Source of the DNA: Fagopyrum homotropicum
Taxonomy: Eukaryota > Streptophyta > Magnoliopsida > Caryophyllales > Polygonaceae
NCBI GenBank assembly: GCA_033239125.1
Contig: BSWB01000002.1
Coordinates: 3,505,001-3,569,000, forward strand
Reading direction: 5' to 3'
Length of the DNA stretch: 64,000 nt
Every line of letters begins with the position of its first letter. Positions within the stretch are counted from its first letter, which is position 1. A model generated the notes under the pieces. That model had not been told where the DNA came from. It made no database searches and saw nothing but the letters and a program-made list of their open reading frames with translations. Of the stretch, positions 25,464 to 36,423 are shown one piece after another. A program made the position numbers and the translations under genes.

Positions 25464-26086
25464 GGATATAGCTATATTGTTTTTATGAATAATATTTAAT
25501 TGCCTAATTTGTCCATTTTCATTTATTACGTGAAACACTATATTTGAAAAACACTATATTTGAAATTACCTGTTGGAATGACTCAAACTAGCTAAGAGTC
25601 ATAAAAAATATCACACTCACTACCTAAACATTTGCTGTGAAAATTTTAAATCCGAAAATATTCGTTAATTGATGATTTGAAACTGATTCCGGAGATATTG
25701 AATATGGGTCAGATCGGATATATCTTAATGATTCGGATAATAATTACTCCATTAATCCGGATATCCAATCTACCTGCTAAAAATACTCTATGATTAAGAT
25801 TAAAACAAGAACTCAAGTAATTTCGGACATTCATTCCGGCTAAAAAAAAGTATTGGATATTATGATGCTCTCGGTTTGAATCTTGACGGATATCCGAACT
25901 CTCATATCGATTCAGTTAAACACCCTAGGCCCTAACTGAACCCCATGTGTTTTTCTTCTTCATGTAATCAAACAAAAATAGACGTCTTAATATATTTTTA
26001 TATCACAATTTGAATGATGGTGAAACAAATTTTTATTTTCGGAAAAATTAGGAAAACGAACCCTTAACTTTCCGTAGTTAATTCAC
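25464..26086. other. AT-rich intergenic stretch
   Basis: No gene is seen. A 14-base repeat (acactatatttgaa) occurs twice at about 25536-25562. Confidence 0.5.
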
Positions 26087-26492
26087 GAACAAGCACACTT
26101 GGAGAGCGCAGTACAACGGAGAGTTGTATGCTGCGTTCGGGAAGGATGAATCGCTCCCGAAAAGGAATCTTTTGATTCTCTTCAAATTGGTTGGAGCGTA
26201 GGTGCGATGATTTACTTCACGGGCGAGGTCTCTGGTTCAAGTCCAGGATGGCCCAGCTACGCCAGGGAAAATAATAAAAGAAGCATCTGCATGCTCCACC
26301 TGGCTCGAGGGATATAGCTCAGTTGGTAGAGCTCCGCTCTTGTAACTGGGTCGTTGCGATATGGGTTGGATGTCTAATTGTCCGGACGGTAATGATAGTA
26401 TCTTGTACCTGAACCGGTGGCTCACTTTTTCTAAGTAACGGGGAAGGGGGCCGAAACATGGCACCGAAAGACTCTACTGGGACACTGGGCTG
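26087..26492 (+). other. Nuclear insert of chloroplast DNA (NUPT), trnI-trnA region
   Basis: The sequence follows the chloroplast inverted-repeat order: end of the trnI-GAU intron (aagcacacttggagagcg), trnI 3' exon (about 26224-26256, ggttcaagtccaggatgg), the trnI-trnA spacer, trnA-UGC 5' exon (about 26308-26344, ggatatagctcagttggt) and the start of the trnA group II intron (to about 26492). Neither tRNA is complete. The anticodon region reads cttgtaact where chloroplasts have cttgcaatt. Small gaps and C-to-T changes show it is an old nuclear copy. The assignment is from remembered chloroplast sequence. Confidence 0.92.
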
Positions 26493-26905
26493 AATTCTTA
26501 CTTTTAAATCTAGTTTTTTTTTTATATTAATGTTAGAGTTTTAATTATCGATATAATGAGAATCGATTTATTAGTTTATGACTTGGCCCAAATGATAATT
26601 TTTATAATGATTGATTAATTTGTGGGTCCTTAATTACGTATAAATGGACTGTAATGACTAATGACACGATATTAGTTGATAACAAACTAGCCAAATAAAT
26701 TCTTTTTTTAATGAAGTCAAAATTGTTTCCTTCACGCTTTCACATATCTTATTATATTCGATATTCAAAATTCCCTCTAATTTATTTTATACTTAAATGA
26801 AACCTGTTTTATTTTAACTGTAAATCTAATATTCGTTAAACTGTATCGAAAATAGTATTTTAAAACTATAAGCTACATATTATCCGATTATAATCTTATA
26901 AACTA

Positions 26906-27192
26906 AGGGCCCGTTTGGTTTGAACTCCGGAATCGGAAACAGAATGGAAACGAATCTAGTTCATATGTATACTATTATTCATGAAATTTTTTTGAATCAT
27001 TCCTTATAGTTTGTAGTAATTTGAGTTGAATTTGATTACTTTTGATATCTTATAGGGTAATAAAATGTGGGGAGACAAGTGCATTTTGCATGAAACCAAA
27101 AAGAATGTTCTATAAAATTTCATGAATAAGGATATACATATGGACTAAATTCGTTTTCATTCCGTTTTCGGAGTTGAAACCAAACTGACCCT
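26906..27192 (-). mobile_element. MITE, hAT-like, copy 2
   Basis: Same family as 981-1262, in opposite orientation: agggcccgtttggttt at the left, gaaaccaaactgaccct at the right, with the shared internal blocks reversed. No target duplication could be read. Confidence 0.7.
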
Positions 27193-27323
27193 AATTGTCG
27201 AGGCCTACCCTTAATATCATTTATAAAAAAAAAGGTATATAATTCCATGCAATTGCAATCATTAAATATTTATAACAATTTGACTTAAATTTAATTATTG
27301 TATAATGAAAACTGTACGTAACT

Positions 27324-27655
27324 TTTTTTTTTTTTTTTTTGATAAGCCAACCAACTTTATTAAACTAGATCATCCAAAATAATGCGCTCTAACAAAGGGT
27401 TCAAAGTAGGGAAAGAAAAAGAAAAAAGGGCTTGCACAGGCCTTATTCCTACAAGGTAATGTGCCGCTTTATTGCCATCCCGCCGAACATATCTCCGGTT
27501 GAACACCTCCATTACTCTGACCACTTCTAGGATGGTGTTAATAACTGCACCTTGAACACTCCGGTCAGCCCGTTGATCTTTAAGCGCTTTCACAACTCCA
27601 AGACAGTCCGACTCGAAAAATGTACTTAACTTGATTTGGCACAATTTCACTTACA
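27324..27655 (-). mobile_element. 5'-truncated LINE tail (RNase H fragment)
   Basis: On the minus strand, 27650-27360 encodes the end of an RNase H domain (FFESDCLGVVKALKD, then RRDGNKAAHYLVG). It is followed by an A-tail (T-run 27324-27342). Sequence and ending differ from the 18.8-kb LINE, so it is another family. No target duplication was found. Confidence 0.75.
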
Positions 27656-29099
27656 CAATCAAGTTTGTAGCATGATCTATATGATAGCGTCATATAGTTC
27701 ATTAGATCAATTTAAAATGTTTAAAATGCAATTTTTATTTTCTATAATTAAAATTTTACAATATTAAGTTATAAAATTCATCATATTGTGCTAAAAAAAG
27801 GGTGATCTGTTTAGTGGGCCCATGCGGCCCATTTCCTACCAATTTGGATTTATATATTATGGGCCTTTAAGGCCCATTTATTTAAGCCCAACTTCTCTCA
27901 CAATATATTTTGTGCTGGTTCCTTTGTCAAGTTTTCTTTTGTCAAATCTAGTAAAAATGTTTCTCATAAATTAAAAAGATAATCTACTTTTTAACACTTA
28001 AACTCAAAAATTACTATATGTTTTTCTCGAATAAAAAATTGAAATCAATCATTATTCTTGATAGTTATGGTTTAGTATAACATTGATAGGAAGAATTACT
28101 ATAACATTATGATTTATATTGTTTTAGATTACTTTTGGGTGTTTTTACTAAATTGACAAAAATATAATTATTATAGTTTATTATTAAGTTTGATATATTT
28201 TTGTACCAATTAATTAAAGAAATTAAAAGTAATTGATAGGTAAATTATTGAAAGATACATAGAAAATTTGATATATTGTTATTAGACAAGCAATTATATT
28301 GTCCCGTTATTTTAGATTAGGGTCTATTTAATTGTAAACTGATTTTTTTTTGGGGGCGGGGGTTTATAAATGAAATGAATTTATAGTTTATTTTTTAGTT
28401 TATTTTATAACGGATTTATATAAATAAATCAGATATGACCATTTACTTGAATATCTTAGGTGAACAAAGAATATCGAGATAGGAAAGTACAAGGTCAAAA
28501 TCGGATTTTACACCTAAATAAATTTATCCCAACAAATATAATCTTGGTTTGAGAATGAGTCATTTTGATTGCAAATCCGAATTCGACGAGAATGGAACCA
28601 AACGAGTCCTAAAATCATCTTATCCCGCCCAACCCGGAACGTATGGGGGACAACTGACAACTGCCCCTTTTTCAGACTTGTGTTTTTGTGCCCATTTATA
28701 TATATAAATTATAAAAATAAGCAAAGCTTAGTTGATAAGCTAGTGAGATATAAATTTTGTTTTTTACATTTTAAATAAAATATCAGCCTAAGTTTGTTTA
28801 TCTTTTTATGGTAACTAGTTTATAGTGGGGGTTTGTTAATAAAATAGCTTATCATAATACATTTTTTACTATATTATATGTTGTTAACTTTATTAGTTAT
28901 ATGTTATGAGCTCGTATAAATAATGCGTCAAGTGTTACATTGTAAATGAGACCACGTAGCCCATGTGTTGATCATTAATTAGTTTTATGCTAATAAATTT
29001 TTTTAAAATCTAATTTATTATTTAATAAATAATAATTTAAATAAAAAACATAATCATATAATTTAAAAATACCATAATCTGATATGAAATCAAATAGTA
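27656..29099. other. AT-rich intergenic stretch
   Basis: No gene is seen. A short inverted motif (gggcccatgcggcccatt, near 27818) precedes gggcctttaaggcccatt (27860), giving GGCCCA boxes of the plant promoter type, but no adjacent gene was found. Confidence 0.5.
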
Positions 29100-29470
29100 A
29101 AAAAAGATTAATTGGCTTAATTTTTTATTTAGTAAAAGATTTAATGTGAGAAAAAACGTAGGAGCGCCACGTCAGCATTAATTTTGTATGTTTCAGTAAA
29201 GTATATAGATGTATATTTAGTATATTGATAAAATAAGAATTACTATTTTTAATAGTTCAACGGTCCACAAATCAGGTTACAACGACTCACAAATTAGTAG
29301 ATCACAAGGACCCACAAGGGCACAACGACCCACAAATCATTAGGTCACAACGACCCAAAAATCATTAGGTCAAAACACTCTAAATCTATTTATACATGTT
29401 TTCAAAGTGTCATCCTTTCCTCATAATCGATGTGGGAGAACAAAAATCATATTTTACAAAATAATTATGG
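29100..29470. repeat. Higher-order repeat, unit 1
   Basis: Order of parts: a Helitron-type terminus in reverse (29100-29209), about five 25-bp minisatellite units (29259-29385), then a unique-looking block (ctatttatacatgttttcaa to the tttacaaaataat region). The same order recurs in unit 2. Confidence 0.75.
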
Positions 29471-30365
29471 TTTTGTTAAAAAAAGATTTATTAGCTTAAT
29501 TCGTGATTTAGTAAAAAGTTTAATCCGAAAAAAAACGTGGGGGTGCCACGTCAGAATTAGTGTCTTTTGTTTTAGTAAAGTATATATAGAATATATATGT
29601 ATATTTAGTATATTGATAAAATAAGAATTACAAATTTAACTGTTCAACGGTTCACAAATTAGTAGGTCACAAACGACCCACAAATCAGTAGGTCACAACG
29701 ACCCACAAATTAGTAGGTCACAAGGACCCACAAATCAATAGGTCACAATGACCCAAGAATCAATAGGTCACAATGATCCACGAATTCATAGGTCACAACG
29801 ACCCACGAATTCATTAGTCACAACGACCCACGAATTAATAGGTCACAACGACCCACGAATCAATATGTCACAACGACCCACAAATTCATAGGTCACAACG
29901 ACCCACAAATCAGTGGGTCATAGCGACCCACAAATTATTAGGTCACAACGACCCACAAATCAGTGGGTCACAACAACCCAATAATTATTAGATCAAATCG
30001 ATCCAAAAATCAGTAGGTCACAACAACCCAAAAATTAGTAGGTCACAACGACCTAAAAATCCGTAGGTCACAACGACCTAAAAATCATTAGATCAAAACG
30101 ATCCAAAAATCATTAGATCAAAACGACCTACAAATCATTAGGTTAAAACGACCTACGAAGGTCACAACAATCCACATACAAATACTAATACGGTATGAAT
30201 AAGTATTATACTTGATTCTGACTAAAAGGTCCAGAAATGTATGATTTGTATAATCTTCAAACCTTTTAGGTCTATTTATACATGTTGTCAAAGTGTCATC
30301 CTTCTCTGATAACCGATGTGGTATAACAAAATTCACATTTTACAAAATAATAAGGTTTAGTAAAA
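29460..30365. repeat. Higher-order repeat, unit 2, with long 25-bp minisatellite
   Basis: Repeats unit 1: Helitron-type terminus (to about 29590), then about 21 units of 25 bp from 29665 to 30170 (consensus GGTCACAACGACCCACAAATCATTA broken by scattered changes), then the block with ctatttatacatgttgtcaa. The sequence at 30357-30430 starts a third copy that stops early. No reading frame is kept. Confidence 0.85.
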
Positions 30366-31984
30366 AAAATTATTGGCTTAATTTGAGATTTAGTAAAAGA
30401 TTTAATCCGATAAAAATGTGGAGCTTGAATTTTTTCTTTACAAAATAATCAAATATTCTAGCTATCTTTTAAACAAATTTTTTAAAAACATAAAAGAAGT
30501 CTCAATTTTTTTTATACTAGTATGGACGTGACTTAAAAACGTAACATTTTTTGTTAAATGATCGAAAGGAAAAACTATTACCTTAAAATGAAACGACAAA
30601 TTAATCCTTAAATGATCGAAAGGAAAATGTAATGAATTTGGTGTTAAATTTATCACTAAATGATCAAAAGGAAAATGTGTTACATTGAAATGAATACGGG
30701 AAAGTGCTATTAGACTACGTAAAGAACGCGCTTTGTAATTTGAGTACGGGAGAATGAGACGTTTAATAACTCGATATATTAATATAAGTAATTACATCAA
30801 TGAGTAAAATAAATTACACGAAACTAATTCATGAAAGAACGGTTCTCAGTGTTGGTTTGAAGTATCAGGGTCAATAGCTAAAATAAATATAATTAATCAT
30901 GCACAAAGCAAAAGTCATGATATATAAAATAAAAAATTCAAACCAAATCATCATGCAAAATAAATATTAATAGAAATGAAAAACTACACAATGGGGGAAA
31001 GGAATCATAAAGCAAGATGTCAGCTAACTAAGTCTTAACATTAATACATGAGGAAAACCAAGTAGACCAGCAACAATATCATCATTTTTGTTAATCTTAT
31101 GATGAACCATGTGACGACCAAGCAATAAAGCCGTAAATTGAAAAGAATGGAAACACACAATAGGATACTACCTTCAAATATTCAAATCAGTATCATACTC
31201 ACCCTATCACATACACATCAGCTGGATCACTGATATTTAGCCATTCATCAATGTCCAAGTCGTCAGGGGAACTCTCCCTCCAACATTTCATGTCCCATAA
31301 CATATTCTAAACATTCCATGTCCCAGAACATATTATGGAAGTAAAAAAGAGGGTAGTGAAGAAGGTTAGAATTGTGAACCTTTGTAGAATCCATTACTTT
31401 GAAGAAGGGTGTAGTCAATCAAAGCTGATGCTAGCAACTTATGTTTTAAATTTTGGCAAATTATCTAATTTCCTTTTTGTTTATATATTGGGACCTGAAA
31501 GTCATAGAGTTTTGCCTTCTCAGCAATGGAATTTCTTCTGAAATTTATTCAAATGAAACATGGTAACCCAAGCAAAAAGATAACAATGAACATCGCAACA
31601 ACATGCGTCTCTATTGTGCTTGATTTCATGTCCTCTGCAAGGGTTTCCTGGACTTGCAGGCAAAATGATTCCAAGACCTGATTCCAAGACCTCACACTAT
31701 GAGATGTCACCTTATTCAAATAATGATATCATCATTTTCCTGCAAAATCAAACGCCATTAAACTCCAACCGCAAAAATGCCTCAAAACAAATCTCATTCA
31801 GCTTGGAACAAAAAAGGTGTATTTATATTAAATAATGGTGACACGTAAAATGATTTTCAAAGCTGAGATTACACCCGCAAGAGAATTCTTTAAAGATCAC
31901 AGAAACAACAAAAACTATGACAGATACATTAAGGAAACAATTACACAAAGATTTGCAAGAAAGAACAACATAATTGAAGGGTAA

Positions 31985-32245
31985 CACGTTTTAGTTGAAT
32001 CTCCCATGGCTAACCCGGCTAACCAAGACCCACCAGTTAACATTGCAGTTGATTGTGAACCTGAACCGGTCCTGACACCTTCGGATCCTTATCCAGTCGA
32101 CCCGGTTTCATAACCAGTTGATGTTGAACCGACTAAGCTCATTGACCCGGATCCGAAATCCGTCCCGGATTCCGTATCAGGGGTTGTGGGTATGGTGGTT
32201 GTAGGCGTAGCTGTGATGGAGTTGCTGGTGTTGTAGATTTATGTC
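31985..32245 (-). pseudogene. Ser/Thr/Pro-rich protein fragment (possible GPI-anchored tail)
   Basis: On the minus strand one frame reads Thr/Ser/Gly-rich sequence (NTSNSITATPTTTIPTTPD, then GSQSTAMLTGGSWLAGLAM) broken by one stop. The make-up recalls the linker and C-terminal end of GPI-anchored X8-type wall proteins, but similarity is only compositional. Confidence 0.3.
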
Positions 32246-33471
32246 TGCACAAGATAAAAATGCGACATTCATTAACATTAATGTCAGTAATTAACAAGTT
32301 AATCAGTCATTAATTTCCACACTATTCGATCTCAAGCACTGTTTAGGTTTCAATCTTACCTCGTTTTGGATCATCGACTGAATTTCTTGTTACTTAAGTG
32401 TTGTAGCCTGGAGATATACACACTTGAAGTGGTTTGCTTCGTTGGCCAACAATATAAACACAAAATGAATAAAAAGAACACTAATATAAGTTGTCAAAAC
32501 TCTACAAAGATTGATTTACAAAGAATATGCTCTATAGTTTCTCTTAGGCATTTCATCGAACACCTAATATGCATCCTCTAATCACCCGGATAAATCATCT
32601 TTTTGCAAACTTTTTAAGCCATAGGTTTTCTTACTCTAAAAAAAAGGGTCTCCAAGATGAGCTTAGATGCATTCAAAATCCAGAAACGGGACATGCATCC
32701 TGAGTTTCACAACCCGGAGATTCAAATCAAAAGGATGTTGAAATCTAAACCTCAAATTTGCATCAGTAAGTGACCATCCAATTAAGGGGATAGAGTAAAC
32801 TACATAAATCAACATGCAAAACAAGACAAATAAATTAGCCTCACCTTCTTCATACGTCTTTAAGCTTCCACTGCTGTCTTAGCCATAGTGCCACGGTAAC
32901 TACAATCAAAAACCAGAATTGTGAATTTAGAAGAAGAATTTTTAGCCTAGAAAATCAGGAACCTAAATCAAAGTAAATTTCAATTATATATATACAATAA
33001 CAGGAAACGTTTATGCACATGATACTGCTTATGAAATACACTCACCGGCGAAGATGAAAATCTAATTGTCCACTTTCGTGCATGATCGGGTAGAAGAAAC
33101 CTTTGGAACCTCTGATTAAGGAGCTTGACTTGTAGCCACCACAAACAGCAAAAACAATGACAAGGAAATTTCAGTTGATTGCTTACTTGCAAGAGCACAA
33201 AAGATAAACTATTAGTATACATGATGAGTAGAATATACCTTTTCTAGGAGAATGAGCCGAAAAAAAGAAAACGCTTTGAGCACCTCTTGGAGCTTATGCA
33301 GGGGATAAGTAAAACCAGGTCCATCAAGTCCAATACGATCCCCCGTTAAATAAAATTACAACCTAAAATCAAAGCTAATAAGTTGAATGAAGTTTGAACC
33401 AGAGCCAAGATGAATACCAGATACAAAAACCAAGCATTTAAACTAAATATGAGAAAAAAGGAATTACATAC

Positions 33472-33544
33472 ATCTTGGGATGAGATCTTCAACAAATTGG
33501 GAGGAGTCCTCTTGTAAGGTAAAGCCGAAGCTGAAATACCCTTT
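33472..33544 (-). pseudogene. Captured exon of cytosolic ribosomal protein S13
   Basis: The 73-bp block encodes KGISASALPYKRTPPNLLK and then ISSQD, matching 40S ribosomal protein S13 near its N-terminus (family sequence GKGISASALPYKRTPP). It is bordered by an acceptor (tgtag) and a donor (gtatgt), so the exon was copied from DNA with its introns rather than through mRNA. No other S13 exon is visible in the neighbourhood, so it is a fragment and not a working gene. Confidence 0.8.
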
Positions 33545-33719
33545 CTACAACCAAAATCAAGAAAAACGATTAAACAATGAAATACCCTATTATCGATTGA
33601 GACCCCTTTGATCGCTTCTTCCTCTTCCATCGCTTCTTCCCCTTCATTCTGCTATTCCGATTCTCAAATTAAATATGTATAAAGTTGGTACCTAACAATA
33701 TAATTGACATTAACTTTCG

Positions 33720-34105
33720 AGAAGAGAAGAAGACGTAGATTAGAGAAGGAGATAAAAACAAATGAAGTGAAGAAGAGAGACATGGAAGGCCAATCGGAGG
33801 TGGAGAAACCCTAGACTCGAGCGGATACAATCTGGGTATGAGAAGAGAAGAAGATGCAGATTAGAGAAGGAGATAAAATCGGAGGTGGAGAATCCCTAGA
33901 CTCGAGCGGATACAATTTGTATACACATATTGAAGGTTCACGGGTTATATGGCGTATGGAGGAAGATGGAAGAGACGGTGGTATTTGTTGAAGCTATGCT
34001 ACACGTGTGGAAGAAGAAGGCTCACGGGTTGGATGGAGTATGGAGGAAGATGGAAGAGACGGTGGTATATGTTGAAGCTACGGTACACGTGTCCTATATT
34101 AGCGT
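33720..34105. repeat. Two local tandem duplications
   Basis: 33720-33918 holds two copies of gagaagagaagaaga-type sequence ending in ctagactcgagcggatacaa, the first with about 33 extra bases. 33938-34105 holds two copies of an 84-bp unit starting tcacgggtt. Confidence 0.8.
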
Positions 34106-34573
34106 TTACTGAAAATGAAGACACGGATATCAAACACGTCACACATTCAAGGTTACCCATACAAAACTAAAAATCAGGCAATTTACTTTTTAAAAAGATA
34201 AGGGTATAATAAGAAATTAACTATTTATTGGGGCAGGTGTCAAGCAAAGGACGATGGCAATGAAACGTAATATATCATATTAGTGGAGGGTAGTTTAGAA
34301 AATAAAGGTTAATAAGGGTAAAAGGGGAAACACCCTATTCATTTGGCCAACTCCCACTTTTAGTATAGTAAGGATATTCTTAATTATTTGTGCCTAATAA
34401 TATTTAATATTTATTTAGTAATTAATCTATTTTTTAAGAATGACAATTTAGTAATCTATTATAAATTTTTTAGGAGTGGCATTTCAGTAAATATTTTATA
34501 AAAATGCGGAGGTGGCATCCCTCGTTGATTGACACGTGGCATTAGTGTCATTTGTTTTAGTAAGTTATATAGA

Positions 34574-35488
34574 TTCACTCCACTTTGATTTTAAATTATA
34601 AAAAAAAAACTGTAATACGTATTTTGAGCAATAATAATGGGATTTTTTTTAATATTCTACAAGAAGTGTATAATAATAATGATTAAAATCAAGAAAAATA
34701 TTTTTCAATTTATAATAATTTTCTCCATACATTAGGCAATATATTTATCAAAGTTTTCATCATAAATATTGGATTGAGTCGTTGTCATGATTAGGTGATA
34801 CTTTGACCCTATCTTATTTCATTGATTTCGTGTTTAATCTAATCCACTAAATTATATGAATTCAATATAAACACAATGATTTAAGTTCATATGGTATGTC
34901 CAACTTCATTTTATAATAATAATTTTTTGTCAGAATATTATGATAATAAATAAAATATTCATTTAATCCGAAAATGCTGCATGTTGTTTTGTAAGCAACG
35001 TGAATCTCTGTTGCGTTCATCTGCATCGAGCACTGAAATCTGAATGCATGGACAACGCGTGGGCCCTCACTCTCACTCACTTATGCATTGCACACGGGTG
35101 TACTTATAGAGATAAGGTTACTTTGGTCATTTGTATTTTTTTAACTAGGTTATAACCCGTACCTAAATATAAGCTCGTGTTTTAGGAATATCTTGTGTTT
35201 TTCGTTGACCTATTTTTTCACAGTTATACATTGGTATTGTCAAGTGTTTTGTGTTTTGCAGTGAACTCTTCCGGATTTTGATAAAGTTTTATATGTGATC
35301 GTTCAAGTTGTTTGTCTTGAAGGGATTGTGAATTTGAGACTGACTCCTGAAATTTCTGCTTCTGATCCAAATCTGAGGTGTCAATTGTTTCTAAGGTTCC
35401 CGTCGTGTGCACTTCCTTCAATAATAGAAGCAACTATCATTAGGCACAAAAGTCGCAGATCTCGATAATTCTAGATTATAATAGCAAA

Positions 35489-35544
<56 letters not shown>

Positions 35545-35937
35545 AAGGCTTTATAATTTCGTTTATAAAATACCATTTACTACTATTTAATAACTATACC
35601 ATATAATCTAGTTCAAATCAATATCTAAATAAAAATTTAAGTATGTAATAATCTTACATGGAGATTTGGAAGAAATCCGTCCATATCGTTAAAATCTTTG
35701 ATTAGAATTGCCATATATTCATCTTTGTGCATTGACATTTTTCAAAATAAAATCTTAAGAATTTGGGAGTTCACTTTATTACATGTTTCATAAACATGTC
35801 AAGGCAATATATGTAACTATCTAGCGTTCAAATTACAATGCTCACAAACATTCGTATACAACCTCAACAACCTATAGGTTATTGGGTTTGACACACAATC
35901 GTAATACAAGTAGGACGGTAATATGAAACAAGTTATT
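34574..35937. other. AT-rich intergenic stretch with a (TAA)n microsatellite
   Basis: (TAA)n runs from about 35494 to 35543 (about 16 units). Otherwise there is no gene or recognisable element. Confidence 0.7.
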
Positions 35938-36235
35938 CGGGTTCGGCTCATCAAAAGTTTAGCTCGAGCTCGCTCACTTTCTAAACGAGTTGAACACATT
36001 TTAAAGGTTGTATAAATTTTAGGCTCGGCTTGACCTCGGCTCATTCGGATAAAGCTCAGCTCGTTCGGCTAAAATAACACTATAGGAGCATTATTGCAGG
36101 CGAGCTACTCGGGCTCGGCTCGTAAAAAACTCAGCTCGAACTCATTCACTTTCTAAACGAGCCAAGCTTGAGCACATTTAAATCTCGTATAAACGAGCCG
36201 ATCTCGAGCATGCCAATGTTTGCTCGTATTACACC
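35938..36235. repeat. GCTCGGCTCG-type dispersed repeat, two units
   Basis: Two similar blocks (35938-36010 and 36108-36190) share cgggctcggctcgtaaaaaa-like starts followed by cactttctaaacgag. This sequence type is widespread in angiosperm genomes as a small dispersed repeat of uncertain class. Confidence 0.6.
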
Positions 36236-36357
36236 CCTAATATTTCCGTAAATATATGATAAAATAAGTATTACCAAACACAACCTAAAGAATTTTTTTT
36301 ATTCTCCCTAAATGGCTCAACTTTTAATTTATTCTCTTTTCAGGTTGTGAAATTCTA

Positions 36358-36367
36358 GCTTATAAAT
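36358..36367 (+). promoter_or_regulatory. Possible TATA box of the oxygenase-like gene
   Basis: gcttataaat lies about 60 bases before the ATG at 36424, a plausible distance for a gene with a short leader. Confidence 0.35.
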
Positions 36368-36423
36368 TAATAACCCTCACTTATCCCAACTTTCCGGTCT
36401 TTGTTCCTCATTCAACTAACCAA

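Larger units (their letters stand above)
30517..34573 (-). mobile_element. Candidate Helitron H3 with captured sequence
   Basis: The 5' end is clear on the minus strand at 34573: TCTATATAACTTACTAAAAC, followed by CCACGTGTC, after an A. The matching 3' end is weaker: CTAG at 30520-30517 before a T, preceded by CACGTCCATA and only a poor hairpin. If both ends belong together the element is about 4.06 kb. It contains an S13 exon and other exon-like fragments, and two local tandem duplications (33.72-33.92 kb, and an 84-bp unit at 33938-34105). Confidence 0.4.

Noticed and set aside
26224..26344. Two tRNA-like stretches
   Set aside because: They are single exons of split chloroplast tRNA genes in a NUPT. 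Neither can make a full tRNA.
28801..28830. Possible Helitron 3' end (ctag at 28814) for the terminus at 29209
   Set aside because: No hairpin precedes it and the element would be only about 400 bp of unmatched sequence.
31335..31835. Short plus-strand frames of 68-73 codons
   Set aside because: No similarity and no splice context; within the candidate Helitron.
33346..33630. Working ribosomal protein S13 gene
   Set aside because: Only one S13 exon is present. The sequence before and after does not continue the protein.
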